DNA from: an uncultured Lachnospiraceae bacterium
GTDB lineage: Bacteria > Bacillota > Clostridia > Lachnospirales > Lachnospiraceae
Assembly: GCA_944376425.1 (NCBI GenBank)
Contig: CALWCS010000069.1
Span: 1 to 53,905 of the forward strand
Length of the DNA: 53,905 nt
Direction: 5' to 3'
Below, one piece after another: positions 25,815 to 34,893 of this stretch (positions are counted from its first letter, which is position 1; every line of letters starts with the position of its first letter). Under the pieces are notes generated by a model. It saw only the letters and a program-made list of their open reading frames with translations. It was not told where the DNA came from and made no database searches. Position numbers and translations under genes: made by a program.

Positions 25815-26504
25815 TCAGCCTACCAGATTGTGATATAGAGAACTTCCTTCATATTTAGAGCGGAAAGCACGAGGAGTCATACCGGTATTTTTTTTAAAAA
25901 CAGTTGAAAAATAAGTAGAGGAGAAAAAACCACATTGTTCTGCTATTCGATCAATTTTCAGATTCGTAGTCAAAAGCAGATGCCTTGCATGTACAACGCG
26001 CTGACTGGTGATATATTCAGGAAAGCTTTGTCCCGTAATTTCTTTAAACATTTGAGAAAGATACGATTTACTGACAAAAATATGACGTGCAACAATTTCC
26101 AGTGTGATTTCTTCATTTAAATGAGTATCGATATAATGACATGCCTGCTCTACGTGGGACGCTTTTGGACATGATACATAAATTTGTTCTGAATAAGAGG
26201 AAATGATTTGATCTCCCGCTTCGAGAAAAAGGTTTTCTTCTTTAAAATGGTGAGAAAGATCCTTATTTTTAAAACAGCACTGAGCAAGAGAGATATCCCA
26301 TGCAAAAAGAATGAAATTATAAATACTTTTATTTAAAGAATTTAAAAAAATACAGCGGAGAATAGGAAGATCGTTTTCCGGAAGCTGATGTAATTTTTGT
26401 GCTCGTTCATGGAAAAGAGAAGAAGCATCTTTTGCTCCGCTTTTCAGCAAAGTTTCACAAATAGGTTTTTGATTGTATAAAATATCTAATAAGTCTTGAG
26501 TCAT
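25815..26504 (-). CDS. AraC-family regulator, divergent from the nitrogenase-like operon
   Basis: 229 residues from ATG 26504 (GAGGGG upstream); a longer frame from 26555 lacks a site. The C-terminal half has the two helix-turn-helix motifs of AraC proteins (ITLEIVARHIFVSKSYLSQM; IDRIAEQCGFFSSTYFSTVF) and the family ending NTGMTPRAFRSKY. The N-terminal sensor part is short and all-helical, unlike the cupin of AraC itself. It is transcribed away from the NifH-like gene with a shared 180-base control region, so it very likely controls that operon. The sensed signal may be the imported substrate or metal. Confidence 0.9.
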   Translation of the reverse strand: MTQDLLDILYNQKPICETLLKSGAKDASSLFHERAQKLHQLPENDLPILRCIFLNSLNKSIYNFILFAWDISLAQCCFKNKDLSHHFKEENLFLEAGDQIISSYSEQIYVSCPKASHVEQACHYIDTHLNEEITLEIVARHIFVSKSYLSQMFKEITGQSFPEYITSQRVVHARHLLLTTNLKIDRIAEQCGFFSSTYFSTVFKKNTGMTPRAFRSKYEGSSLYHNLVG

Positions 26505-26608
26505 TTTTCTTACCCCTCTAACATGAAAAAGTGAAAAATATTTAAAATGTTTCAAAAGAATTTTAAGGTTTTATCGTAAAGAGTATGCTACACTTACCTA
26601 GGCACGAA

Positions 26609-26632
26609 GTTAGACTAAACTAACTAAACTGA
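26609..26632. promoter_or_regulatory. TTAGACTAA-type operator in the divergent control region
   Basis: Between the AraC gene and the NifH-like gene lies a run of overlapping words: GTTAGACTAAAC followed by TAACTAAACTGA. TTAG-A-CTAA is a perfect palindrome resembling the TTAGGCTAACCTAA-type boxes of DtxR-like iron regulators. Direct binding sites for the AraC protein are the alternative. Iron control would fit the adjoining chelate transporter. Confidence 0.4.
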
Positions 26633-26684
26633 CTCCATTATACGAGTCGAAATTCAGATTGTCAATACAAGAAAGGGAGATATG

Positions 26685-27464
26685 ATGCGTAAAATAGCAA
26701 TTTATGGAAAAGGCGGCATCGGAAAATCCACGACAACATCAAATCTTTCCGCGGCATTGTCGCATAAAGGGTATCGGGTGATGCAAGTCGGATGTGATCC
26801 AAAGGCAGATTCAACAAAGACATTGATGGGAGGAAAAAGAATTCCGACTGTCCTTGAACAACTCAGAGAAAAAGGAGAAGAGTTAAAACTATCTGATATG
26901 GTATTTGAAGGATACAATGGGATTCTTTGTGTAGAATCGGGAGGTCCAATGCCTGGAATCGGATGTGCCGGGCGGGGAATTATTTCCGCTTTTGAAAAAC
27001 TGGAGGAATTAAAAGCATTTGAAACATACCAACCCGACATCGTGATTTACGATGTACTAGGAGATGTGGTCTGCGGCGGATTTGCAATGCCGATCCGAGA
27101 AGGATATGCGAATGAGGTATTTATTGTATCGTCCGGAGAAATGATGAGTTTGTATGCAGCAAATAATATTGCACAGGCAATCAGAAATTTTGGAAAACGC
27201 GGATATGCCCGTCTTGGAGGATTAATTTTAAACGCAAAAAATATTGCAAATGAAAGAAATATTGTAGCAGAAGCAGTGAAAGAGATCCAAACAGAAGTGA
27301 TTGCTTATATACCGCGTTCCGGTGATATTCAAAAGGCAGAGGAGTGCGGAGGAACAGTATTTCAATGTCTTGAGCAGTCTGAAATGAAAAATGTTTATGA
27401 CTATCTTGCCGACCAAATTTTACAGATCACTCAGGAGGATACACTGAAATCGAAAGCAGTATAA
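26685..27464 (+). CDS. NifH-like iron protein (nitrogenase-like reductase component)
   Basis: 259 residues from the second of two adjacent ATGs (better spaced from AAAGGGAG). The P-loop GKGGIGKST is at about 8-16, with the signature [10 protein letters not shown]. The two cysteines that bridge a [4Fe-4S] cluster between subunits are present: C94 in GIGCAGRG and C130 in [10 protein letters not shown]. This family couples ATP hydrolysis to one-electron, low-potential transfer into a partner carrying the catalytic site: nitrogenase, protochlorophyllide reductase or CfbC. Here the partners are the D-like and K-like genes four to five kb downstream, separated by an ABC transporter. No nifE/N/B genes are present, so nitrogen fixation is very unlikely. 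Confidence 0.93.
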   Translation: MRKIAIYGKGGIGKSTTTSNLSAALSHKGYRVMQVGCDPKADSTKTLMGGKRIPTVLEQLREKGEELKLSDMVFEGYNGILCVESGGPMPGIGCAGRGIISAFEKLEELKAFETYQPDIVIYDVLGDVVCGGFAMPIREGYANEVFIVSSGEMMSLYAANNIAQAIRNFGKRGYARLGGLILNAKNIANERNIVAEAVKEIQTEVIAYIPRSGDIQKAEECGGTVFQCLEQSEMKNVYDYLADQILQITQEDTLKSKAV

Positions 27465-27496
27465 TTTATGATTTGAGAAATATGAGGAGGAAGAAA

Positions 27497-28480
27497 ATGA
27501 AAAATAAAAGAAAAATCGCAGCATTATTTGCAGGTACATGGGTATTGGGCATGGTATCTTTAGGAGGAATACCTCTTACATATGCCGCAGAGACCACAGA
27601 AGGATATGAAATTTTATATCCAGAATATATGCAGGAATCAGAAGGAGAGAGTCTTGTGCTTGATCAAAAACCGGAAAAAATTGTGTGCCTTTCTAATTCT
27701 GCGCTTCAGATTTTAATTCGCTGCAATATGCAGCCAATTGCTGTGACAAGTCCTGCTTCTACTATTGACTATCCAGACTGGGTAAGTGAATTGCCGGTAA
27801 TTGAGACAGGAATGAGTGAGCTTGACAGCGAAAGCGTCATTGCAATGGAACCGGATTTGGTGATCATGGGAGTTCATCTTCAGGAAGATTACGGTCCAAT
27901 TTTAGAAAGTGCCGGTATTCCGGTCTACTATACAAGTGAGGGACCTTCCATTACATACAACGAAGTAAAACAAGAAGCTCTTGCACTTGGAGAATCATTT
28001 GGAGGAGATGAACAAAAAGATGCAATCCAAAAAGAATTTGATGATCTGGAACAGCGCGCGGCAGAATATAAAGATTCTCATAAGACAAAGACGATGATGA
28101 TTCTGTTTGCAGCTCCGCCATCTTATCAGCAGACATCAGAGGGATATTTAGGGAGTATGCTTGCAATGCTGCCGTTTGAAAATTTATCCGATACGCTGAT
28201 TGATCCTTCTTCTAGAACAGCTCCTTTGGATATGGAAAAATTAGTAGAAGAAAATCCGGAAATTTTATTTGCGATTTCGCCTACAACTCCGACAGCAGAA
28301 ATGCTGGAAGCTTCTTATCAGGAGGAATTTCAGAACAATCCTCAAATCTGGGATAACCTGACGGCAATTCAGGAAGGAAATATTATTTACCTTTCCAGCG
28401 ATTATGTAACTTCGAAAGGAATTCATATTATTGACAGTATGAACGAACTGATGGATATGCTGGAAGAAAAACTTCAATAA
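27497..28480 (+). CDS. Substrate-binding protein of a metal-chelate ABC transporter
   Basis: 327 residues from ATG 27497 (AGGAGGAAGA upstream). It has an N-terminal signal peptide, probably cleaved after TYA, then a type III periplasmic-binding fold of the FepB/BtuF class: KIVCLSNSALQILIRCN and MEPDLVIMG at the expected places. Unusually for a Gram-positive binding protein it has no lipobox cysteine, so how it stays on the cell is unclear. It captures a chelate such as a siderophore, haem or corrinoid. The permease and ATPase follow directly. Confidence 0.9.
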   Translation: MKNKRKIAALFAGTWVLGMVSLGGIPLTYAAETTEGYEILYPEYMQESEGESLVLDQKPEKIVCLSNSALQILIRCNMQPIAVTSPASTIDYPDWVSELPVIETGMSELDSESVIAMEPDLVIMGVHLQEDYGPILESAGIPVYYTSEGPSITYNEVKQEALALGESFGGDEQKDAIQKEFDDLEQRAAEYKDSHKTKTMMILFAAPPSYQQTSEGYLGSMLAMLPFENLSDTLIDPSSRTAPLDMEKLVEENPEILFAISPTTPTAEMLEASYQEEFQNNPQIWDNLTAIQEGNIIYLSSDYVTSKGIHIIDSMNELMDMLEEKLQ

Positions 28481-28509
28481 AAATATGACATAAGAAAGGA
28501 ACAAAAACA

Positions 28510-29529
28510 ATGCATACGAGAACAGTCAGAAAAAAATGCGGCGTACTTAGAATGAGTATTGTACTTGTAGTTCTTCTGGTGATTCTTGCCGTACTTTGTG
28601 CCGTCTCAGCAGCAGTAGGAAGTGCAGGATATACGATCGTTGAAATTCTGCAAAGGACATTTGAGGAAGGGAGCAATCCGGTAAAAGTGATTGTCCTGAA
28701 TTTGAGATTGCCGCGCATTCTTCTGGCTGTTTTGATCGGAGCATCCCTTTCTTCATCCGGAGCGCTTTTACAGTCAGTGATGAGAAATCCTCTTGCAGAT
28801 CCGGGAACGATCGGGGTATCGGCAGGTGCCGCGACGGCAGCAAGCACGATTTTGCTTCTGATACCAGGCATGACAGGTTCTTTGCCGTTGTTTGCCTTTG
28901 CAGGTGCAGCACTTGCGTGCTTTTTAATTTATTCGATGGCATGGAAAGGGGGAGTAGATCCGACCAGAATTATTCTCTCGGGAGTTGCGATCAACTCGGT
29001 ATTAGGCGCCTATACGTCTCTTCTCCAGCTTTTAAATTCAGACAGTCTTTCCGGAGTACTTGCGTTTATGAACGGAAGTCTTTCCGGAAAAAGCTGGTAT
29101 CAGTTTAAAACACTTGCAGTATACTGCATCATCGGACTGATCCTTTCCTTTTTCTGTATTAAAAGTGCCAATGCACTTCAACTTGGAGATGAGATGGCAA
29201 AGAGTCTTGGGGTAAAAGTCAATGCCAGCCGGATTTTTCTCTCAGCGGTTTCGGCTTTTTTAGCTGCTTCTACTGTTGCTGTTGCCGGAATGATAGGATT
29301 TGTCGGACTGGTTGTGCCGCATATTGCAAGACTTCTAGTCGGATCGGACTATAAAGCGATGCTGCCGGTCAGTATTGTGCTGGGAGCAGATATTTTACTT
29401 CTTGCCGATACGATCGGAAGAACGATTGTGCCGGGAATGGAAATTCCGGTCGGAATTGTGATGGCGGTTTGCGGAGGACCATTTTTCTTATACATGTTGA
29501 GAAAAAAAGGAGGTAATTATGGAAATTGA
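28510..29529 (+). CDS. FecCD/BtuC-family ABC transporter permease
   Basis: 339 residues with about ten membrane helices. Family signatures include LRLPRILLAVLIGASL, GALLQSVMRNPLADPGTIGV in the N-terminal third, and GFVGLVVPHIARLLVG, which contacts the ATPase, near residue 260. As the membrane channel of a homodimeric FecCD-type importer it moves iron chelates, haem or cobalamin. Its 3' end overlaps the ATPase gene by eleven bases, a sign of coupled translation. Confidence 0.94.
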   Translation: MHTRTVRKKCGVLRMSIVLVVLLVILAVLCAVSAAVGSAGYTIVEILQRTFEEGSNPVKVIVLNLRLPRILLAVLIGASLSSSGALLQSVMRNPLADPGTIGVSAGAATAASTILLLIPGMTGSLPLFAFAGAALACFLIYSMAWKGGVDPTRIILSGVAINSVLGAYTSLLQLLNSDSLSGVLAFMNGSLSGKSWYQFKTLAVYCIIGLILSFFCIKSANALQLGDEMAKSLGVKVNASRIFLSAVSAFLAASTVAVAGMIGFVGLVVPHIARLLVGSDYKAMLPVSIVLGADILLLADTIGRTIVPGMEIPVGIVMAVCGGPFFLYMLRKKGGNYGN

Positions 29530-30298
29530 TGCATGCGGTCTTCAAGTAGGATACGGAGATATCATTGTGGTTGACGAAATGGATATTCATCTGCATAAAG
29601 GAGAAATTACAACGATTATCGGACCGAATGGTTCCGGAAAATCAACGGTATTAAAAGCACTTACCCGACTGTTAAAATATAGAAAAGGAAGCGTATATCT
29701 GAACCAGAAGAATTTACAGAAGTTTGAAAGCAAAGAGCTGGCCAGATGTGTCGGTGTTTTGCCGCAAAGACATTCTGCACCTCCTGATTTTAAAGTGAAA
29801 GATCTCGTAGGATATGGAAGAATGCCGTATCAAAGCTGGTATAAAGGAAATAGCGCGGAAGATGAAAAAATTATTGACTGGGCGATGAAGGCGACAGGGG
29901 TATATGAAATGAGAGAAAAATCGATCCAGGAATGCTCAGGCGGAGAATCACAAAGAGTCTGGATTGCAACTGTGCTTGCACAGCAGCCGGATATTATGTT
30001 TCTAGATGAGCCTACGACCTATCTGGATATTTCCCATCAGCTGGAAACGATGCGTCTGGTAAAGAAATTAAATCGGGAATCCGGCATCGGGGTTGTAATG
30101 GTGCTGCACGATTTAAGTCAGGCATTAGAAGTCAGCGACCGGATTGTCGTGATCAAAGACGGAAAAAAGTACAGTGAGGGAAAACCAGAAGAAGTGATCA
30201 CACAGAAAATGATGTGGGAAGTTTATCATGTAGAATGTGAGATTGTATGGTTAAAAGGAAGAAAGGCACCTCTGATTGCATATAAAGAAATTTGTTAG
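29519..30298 (+). CDS. ABC transporter ATPase of the FepC/BtuD type
   Basis: 259 residues with all ATPase motifs: Walker A GPNGSGKST, Q-loop in VLPQRHSAP, signature CSGGESQRVWIA, Walker B IMFLDEPTTYLD, and switch His in VVMVLHDLSQ. It powers the chelate importer. The C-terminus is slightly extended beyond the core. It is followed at once by the D-like subunit gene, tying transport and reduction into one operon. Confidence 0.95.
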   Translation: MEIDACGLQVGYGDIIVVDEMDIHLHKGEITTIIGPNGSGKSTVLKALTRLLKYRKGSVYLNQKNLQKFESKELARCVGVLPQRHSAPPDFKVKDLVGYGRMPYQSWYKGNSAEDEKIIDWAMKATGVYEMREKSIQECSGGESQRVWIATVLAQQPDIMFLDEPTTYLDISHQLETMRLVKKLNRESGIGVVMVLHDLSQALEVSDRIVVIKDGKKYSEGKPEEVITQKMMWEVYHVECEIVWLKGRKAPLIAYKEIC

Positions 30299-30312
30299 AA
30301 GGGAAGGAATCG

Positions 30313-31611
30313 ATGGACGGAAATCAACTATTACAAAGACTTGGCAAGCTAAGAGATATCACATCTATGAAAGAGGTGGCGCCTCTGACAAATGCAATGT
30401 TTCCGGGCGCACATTGCCCCCTCATGGGAGCGGCGATGGCAGTACGAGGCATCAAGGATGCATTGATTTTGATCGTCGGAACGGATGAATGTGCATATTA
30501 TACGAAACATATGACCATTCATTCCGAGGAGTTTGGAGGAATGATGGGAAGGTGCGTTTCTGTTGTGCTCGATACAAGGGATGTGACATTTGGATGTAAA
30601 AAAAAGCTGGAGTTGGCAATGAGAGAATTGGTGGAAGAGTATCGTCCCAAAGCAGTATTTTTAGTCACAACATGTGTAGTAGAAGTAATCGGAGATGATG
30701 CCGATGCACTTGCAGATGGACTGTCAGAGACATATCAGATTCCGGTGCTTCCGGTTCATACAGAACATTTTAAATGTGATAACCATATGCCCGGATTAGA
30801 GCGAACGATCACAGCATGCTTTGAACTGATGAAAGATCAGAAAAAACGTGGAACTGTCAATTTACTTGGACAGCGGATGGGAAATTTTGAGACGACAGAA
30901 CTTAGCAGAATGCTGAGAGAACATGGAGTGAGAGTCGGAATGCAGCTTCCATGCGGCTGTACCGTAGAAGAGATTGAAACGGCACCGCAGGCTCAACTCA
31001 ATATTGTGGTCCATACGATTGCACTGCCTCTGGCGAAGAAGATGGAACAAAAATTTGGAATACCGTATGTATTTTTTAACAAATTTACAGAGCCTGATCA
31101 TATTTACGAAGCATATCAGACGCTGTTTGAACATCTTAAACTTCCGCTGCCAAAAGAAATCGATACTTTATATCAGGAAGCAAAAACAGCAAAAGAGAAA
31201 GCATATGAGAATTTACAGGGAATGACTTACATTTACGGGAATACCCCATTTGATTGTATGGAGTTTAATCAATTCTTGACAGAAGAAGGAATGATCCCTC
31301 AGATTATACAGATATCTTCATTTGATGAAGAAATTGACGGACCGGCTGCAAAAAAGATCAGTCAGGCGGCAGACCCTTATGTGGCCAAGAGTGCTAACAT
31401 TGCTCCGATGCAGTATCTCTATGATGTCTTACATCCAAACTTATACTTAGGACATGAGTTTGCAGCAAGGTTGAGAAAGAAAAAAATAGCGATGGTTCAC
31501 TCTGACAAGGCTTCTGGCATGCTGGGATTTGAAGTGACTACGTATATTTTAAAAGAATTAATGCGTGCCGCAGAGGAAGCAAAAGAGCTGGCAAAGGAGG
31601 AGACAAGATGA
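30313..31611 (+). CDS. NifD/BchN-like nitrogenase-family subunit
   Basis: 432 residues from ATG 30313 (GGGAAGGAA upstream). It belongs to the nitrogenase component 1 family. Three cysteines sit at C35 (PGAHCPLMG), C60 (GTDECAYY) and C121 (VTTCVVEVIG). The spacings of 25 and 61 residues equal those of the three cysteine ligands I recall for BchN of protochlorophyllide reductase (26, 51, 112), not those of NifD. This points to a single [4Fe-4S] cluster at the subunit interface and no P-cluster. The C-terminal FeMo-cofactor Cys/His ligands of NifD are not evident, so the substrate probably binds directly. The stop overlaps the K-like gene by four bases. Confidence 0.88.
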   Translation: MDGNQLLQRLGKLRDITSMKEVAPLTNAMFPGAHCPLMGAAMAVRGIKDALILIVGTDECAYYTKHMTIHSEEFGGMMGRCVSVVLDTRDVTFGCKKKLELAMRELVEEYRPKAVFLVTTCVVEVIGDDADALADGLSETYQIPVLPVHTEHFKCDNHMPGLERTITACFELMKDQKKRGTVNLLGQRMGNFETTELSRMLREHGVRVGMQLPCGCTVEEIETAPQAQLNIVVHTIALPLAKKMEQKFGIPYVFFNKFTEPDHIYEAYQTLFEHLKLPLPKEIDTLYQEAKTAKEKAYENLQGMTYIYGNTPFDCMEFNQFLTEEGMIPQIIQISSFDEEIDGPAAKKISQAADPYVAKSANIAPMQYLYDVLHPNLYLGHEFAARLRKKKIAMVHSDKASGMLGFEVTTYILKELMRAAEEAKELAKEETR

Positions 31612-32846
31612 GTCTGACACGATTTTTACCGACACCTTCTGACCGAATGGGAATTTTATGGAGCCTTTTGGCGATAGAAGGATCTGTAATTTTAGAATAC
31701 GGACCAGCCGGAACGACACACTTTAGTATGGGGCTGTTTGGAGAACTGGATTTAGAAACACAAAACCGCCTGTATACAACTCATATGAGTGAGTCTGACG
31801 TTGTCATGGGAGATGTCAGCCGACTGGAGAAAGCAATTTTGGAAGTTGATCAAAATAATCATCCAAAAGTCATCTTTGTGGTATCTTCTTCTGTAGCGGC
31901 AGTAATCGGAGTTGACCTAAAGGGAGTATGCAGTTATATGCAGCCGCAGGTAAACGCTCGCCTGATTACGTTTGAACAGGGAGGATTCCGAGGAGATTAT
32001 TCGATCGGATTAAAAGAGACGTATACGATGCTGACCGAAAAGTTGGTAAATGATGTCGCAGAAAATGAGACAAAGGAAAATACGTTCAATATTTTGGGAA
32101 CCTCTTTATGGTCGTATCGGATTCGATCGGATATCTGGGAATTGACTTCTTTGCTGGAAGAAGGCTTTGGATTAAAAAGGCAAGTCTGTCTGTGTACCGA
32201 TACTTCTGTCGATGAAATCGGCAGTATGGGCAGAGCCAAGATTAATATTGTGGTCAACACTCTGGCACTTCCAGCAGCCAAAAATATGGAAAAACGGTTT
32301 GGAATTCCGTGGATTTTAAAATTGCCGTTTGGATATGAAGACACGTGGAAATGGCTGATAGAAGTTGGAAAAATAATTCAAAAGCCTTTAAATTCAAAAC
32401 TGGAACATCAGCTGCAAGAAAAGATACGGATGACAATGCAGTATCAGATGTACGGCAGAATGCTGAAAGAAGACAAAATGAAAGCGGTAGTAATGGGAGA
32501 ATATGATACGGTTGAGGGAATGTCCGGATTTTTAGAATCTATAGGATTTTTGGTAGAACATAAAATCTGTGCACACAGCCTGCGGGGAATTGAAAGCCCA
32601 AGAGAAGATATCAAATATGTTATGACAGAAAAAGATAAAATAGATTTGATGAAATCATTGCACCGCACATTGGTGCTTGCCGATGACACAATGATGAGAC
32701 TTTGTGAAAAAGATAATACTTGTCTGAGAATATCATCTCCCGTAACACAAGGAATGGTTTATGCCAGACATCTGCCATTTGCAGGTATGAGAGGAGCGGA
32801 CTATCTGCTGGAATTTGTAGAACAGTATTATCAGACTCTGAGATAG
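31608..32846 (+). CDS. NifK/BchB-like nitrogenase-family subunit lacking cluster cysteines
   Basis: 412 residues, partner of the preceding D-like subunit. The N-terminal segment EYGPAGTTHFSMG aligns by pattern with the first P-cluster Cys region but has Thr where Cys is usual, and the later VVSSSVAAVIGVDL has no Cys at the third position. So this subunit contributes no Cys to the interface cluster; in BchB the equivalent fourth ligand is an Asp. Motifs such as RLITFEQGGFRGDYSIG in the middle are family-like. The substrate is unknown. The gene overlaps the D-like stop (ATGA). Confidence 0.83.
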   Translation: MSLTRFLPTPSDRMGILWSLLAIEGSVILEYGPAGTTHFSMGLFGELDLETQNRLYTTHMSESDVVMGDVSRLEKAILEVDQNNHPKVIFVVSSSVAAVIGVDLKGVCSYMQPQVNARLITFEQGGFRGDYSIGLKETYTMLTEKLVNDVAENETKENTFNILGTSLWSYRIRSDIWELTSLLEEGFGLKRQVCLCTDTSVDEIGSMGRAKINIVVNTLALPAAKNMEKRFGIPWILKLPFGYEDTWKWLIEVGKIIQKPLNSKLEHQLQEKIRMTMQYQMYGRMLKEDKMKAVVMGEYDTVEGMSGFLESIGFLVEHKICAHSLRGIESPREDIKYVMTEKDKIDLMKSLHRTLVLADDTMMRLCEKDNTCLRISSPVTQGMVYARHLPFAGMRGADYLLEFVEQYYQTLR

Positions 32847-32953
32847 AATAGTGACAGATTACGATAGTCGATGAAAAATCAGTAAAAGATAGGGCAGTAG
32901 CGGTACATCAGAAAAGGATAGGAAAGAATTTTTAAAGAAAGGTAAGAAAACAG

Positions 32954-33514
32954 ATGAAAATTCAGGTTATTTATTCTAGTCTCTCCGGCAGAACGGAGAA
33001 ACTGGCAAGGGCAGTTGCAGATGAGACGGCAAAGAAATATGAGTGCAGTCTGCATAATTTAAAAGATGGCACTCCCACCTTGGACGGAGAGGTGATTTTG
33101 TTGGGATACTGGGTAGATAAAGGCGGTCCAAATAAAGAGATGAAACAGTTTATGGAGACGGTGGAGGGAAAAGCGGTTGGTGTATTTTGTACTTTAGGAG
33201 CCTACGCAGATTCAGCGCATGCGATTCATTCTATTGAAGCAGGGATAGACTGTGTAAAAGAGAAAAATATTGTGATCGGCAGTTATATCTGTAATGGCGC
33301 ACTTTCCGAAAAAATAATTGAGATGTTCCGAAAAAATGGAAAAGAGGGTACTCACAGTGCTTCCCCAGAAAATGAAATTCGCTGGAAAGTGATGGCTAAC
33401 CATCCGACAAAGGCGGAATGTGATCTTGGAGCAGAACGGTTTATTGAAAGAATTTGGATCTATGAAGAACATAAAAAACAAAATCTGATATTTAAATCAG
33501 TATTGTTAAATTAG
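32954..33514 (+). CDS. Flavodoxin-family protein, likely electron donor
   Basis: 186 residues. The N-terminal YSSLSGRTEKLA is the FMN phosphate loop of flavodoxins, and the FMN isoalloxazine loops (GYWVDKGGPN; CTLGAYADSAH) follow. Slightly longer than a classical flavodoxin, with a C-terminal extension. It lies 107 bases after the K-like gene with its own GAAAGG site and before the operon's terminator, so it probably feeds electrons to the NifH-like protein. That partnership is inference from position. Confidence 0.85.
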   Translation: MKIQVIYSSLSGRTEKLARAVADETAKKYECSLHNLKDGTPTLDGEVILLGYWVDKGGPNKEMKQFMETVEGKAVGVFCTLGAYADSAHAIHSIEAGIDCVKEKNIVIGSYICNGALSEKIIEMFRKNGKEGTHSASPENEIRWKVMANHPTKAECDLGAERFIERIWIYEEHKKQNLIFKSVLLN

Positions 33515-33540
33515 ATGGAAAAATAGGAAAGAAAATAATA

Positions 33541-33584
33541 GGAGATATAGAATACAATCATTTTTGTGATCTATGTCTCTTTTA
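33541..33584 (+). terminator. Terminator of the nitrogenase-like operon
   Basis: Arms GGAGATATAG (33541-33550) and CTATGTCTC (33571-33579) pair over nine positions with one G-U and are followed by TTTTAG. The remaining 225 bases to the next gene are AT-rich without a recognisable gene. Confidence 0.65.
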
Positions 33585-33809
33585 GTTTTGAAAAAAGTTT
33601 TTCAGATATTGATTGATGAAAAAAGAGTTACATGCGTCGAAGATATTGCAATTGAAGAGCAAATCGAAAGAAATTTTGTAATAAAATTTAAGAAAAATAT
33701 AAAAATATCGACATATTAAGTAATGATTTAAAAGCTTAGTTGTATTTTTTCAGACCATATGATATCCTAATAAAAAAGGAAAGATAATTTTTAAAGAAAG
33801 GAGAGTTAT

Positions 33810-34826
33810 ATGGAAAAGAAGAGAAGAATTTCACTGTTGCTTAAAATGGGAATCATGATATTTATACTGATTTTAGCCACGGCGCTTGTTGTATTTGCCC
33901 GAGAGATCCAGGAAGCAGAGAGCAGAGAAGCGGCAGAACAGACAGCTGCAAATGCAAATGGGATCACAGTTCGTGTCTACTATGGAGATCAGAATGGAGA
34001 ATTTATTATTAATAAGGAAACAAAAATTTCGACAATAGATGCAGAAAATCTGACAGAACTTCTGATTGAGCAGGGAATTTTGCAGGAAGGGACAAAAGTA
34101 CGCTCATTCAATATACAGAATCAAGACGATAAAAAAATGCTGCAAGTTGACTTTAATGAAAAGTTTAGAGAAAGTCTTCTCAGTCTTGGAACGTCGGGAG
34201 AACGCATCTTTATGGGAAGCGTAATCAATACATTTCTGGATGCTTATCAGGCAGAAGAAATTTTGATTACAGTAGAAGGCAGTACACTAGAGAGCGGACA
34301 TAATGTGTATGACAGTTATCAGAATTTTTATGGACAAGTTCAGCAAAGAATCAATGTCACTTATACAGCAGGCAGAGGAAATCAAAAGACAGTTGAAGTG
34401 CTAAAAGTATACAGTGATCTTGGTTTTGCAACAGTATTTGATGAGCAGACTTTCGCTCATACAGAGGATTTAGAAAAAGACGAAGTGCTTTTCTACGATC
34501 AGAAAAGTGAAGGCGAAGTTCAAAATAAGGCATATATGAAAATCATGAGGTTTGAGGAAACTCTTCAAAGTGTGATAGCCGATATCAGAACTCAGAGACC
34601 GGAAGTTGAACTAAAAAGCACTGACCAGCCGATTGGACAAAACCAAGAAAGCAGTATGGTTCTTTCTTATATGGAAAGAAAAGAAGAGCAGAACAGGAAA
34701 GGAGAGATGTATGTCTGTCAGCATAACGATGATACCTATGTGATAGAAATTAACTGCGAAGAAGATGAGGAGGATTTGTGGGGACAGCTCCAAATGATGC
34801 TCGATGAATTCTATTTTGTAGATTAA
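33810..34826 (+). CDS. GerMN-domain protein, membrane-anchored
   Basis: 338 residues. A basic start and one hydrophobic helix (about 11-30) without a lipobox anchor it in the membrane, with the rest outside. Residues about 50-165 match the GerMN pattern: VRVYYGDQNG, LTELLIEQGIL, a GTKV turn, FIMGSVINTFL and ILITVEGSTLESG. GerMN domains occur in GerM and other sporulation and germination proteins. The C-terminal 150 residues are not assignable to a family. Presumably expressed in sporulation, but no sporulation promoter was identified. Confidence 0.7.
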   Translation: MEKKRRISLLLKMGIMIFILILATALVVFAREIQEAESREAAEQTAANANGITVRVYYGDQNGEFIINKETKISTIDAENLTELLIEQGILQEGTKVRSFNIQNQDDKKMLQVDFNEKFRESLLSLGTSGERIFMGSVINTFLDAYQAEEILITVEGSTLESGHNVYDSYQNFYGQVQQRINVTYTAGRGNQKTVEVLKVYSDLGFATVFDEQTFAHTEDLEKDEVLFYDQKSEGEVQNKAYMKIMRFEETLQSVIADIRTQRPEVELKSTDQPIGQNQESSMVLSYMERKEEQNRKGEMYVCQHNDDTYVIEINCEEDEEDLWGQLQMMLDEFYFVD

Positions 34827-34832
34827 ATTTAG

Positions 34833-34893
34833 AAAAATCTCCTTTTAGGCTCTCTGACAGGAAAAAATCAGGAAAGTCTAAGAGGAGATTTTT
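34833..34893 (+). terminator. Terminator of the GerMN gene
   Basis: AAAATCTCCTTTTAGGCT pairs, with small bulges, with AGTCTAAGAGGAGATTTT across a 20-base loop, and the right arm runs into TTTTT. Confidence 0.75.

Noticed and set aside
26685..32846. True nitrogenase and nitrogen fixation
   Set aside because: NifE, NifN, NifB and homocitrate synthase genes are absent, cofactor ligands are missing in the D-like subunit and the K-like subunit lacks P-cluster cysteines.
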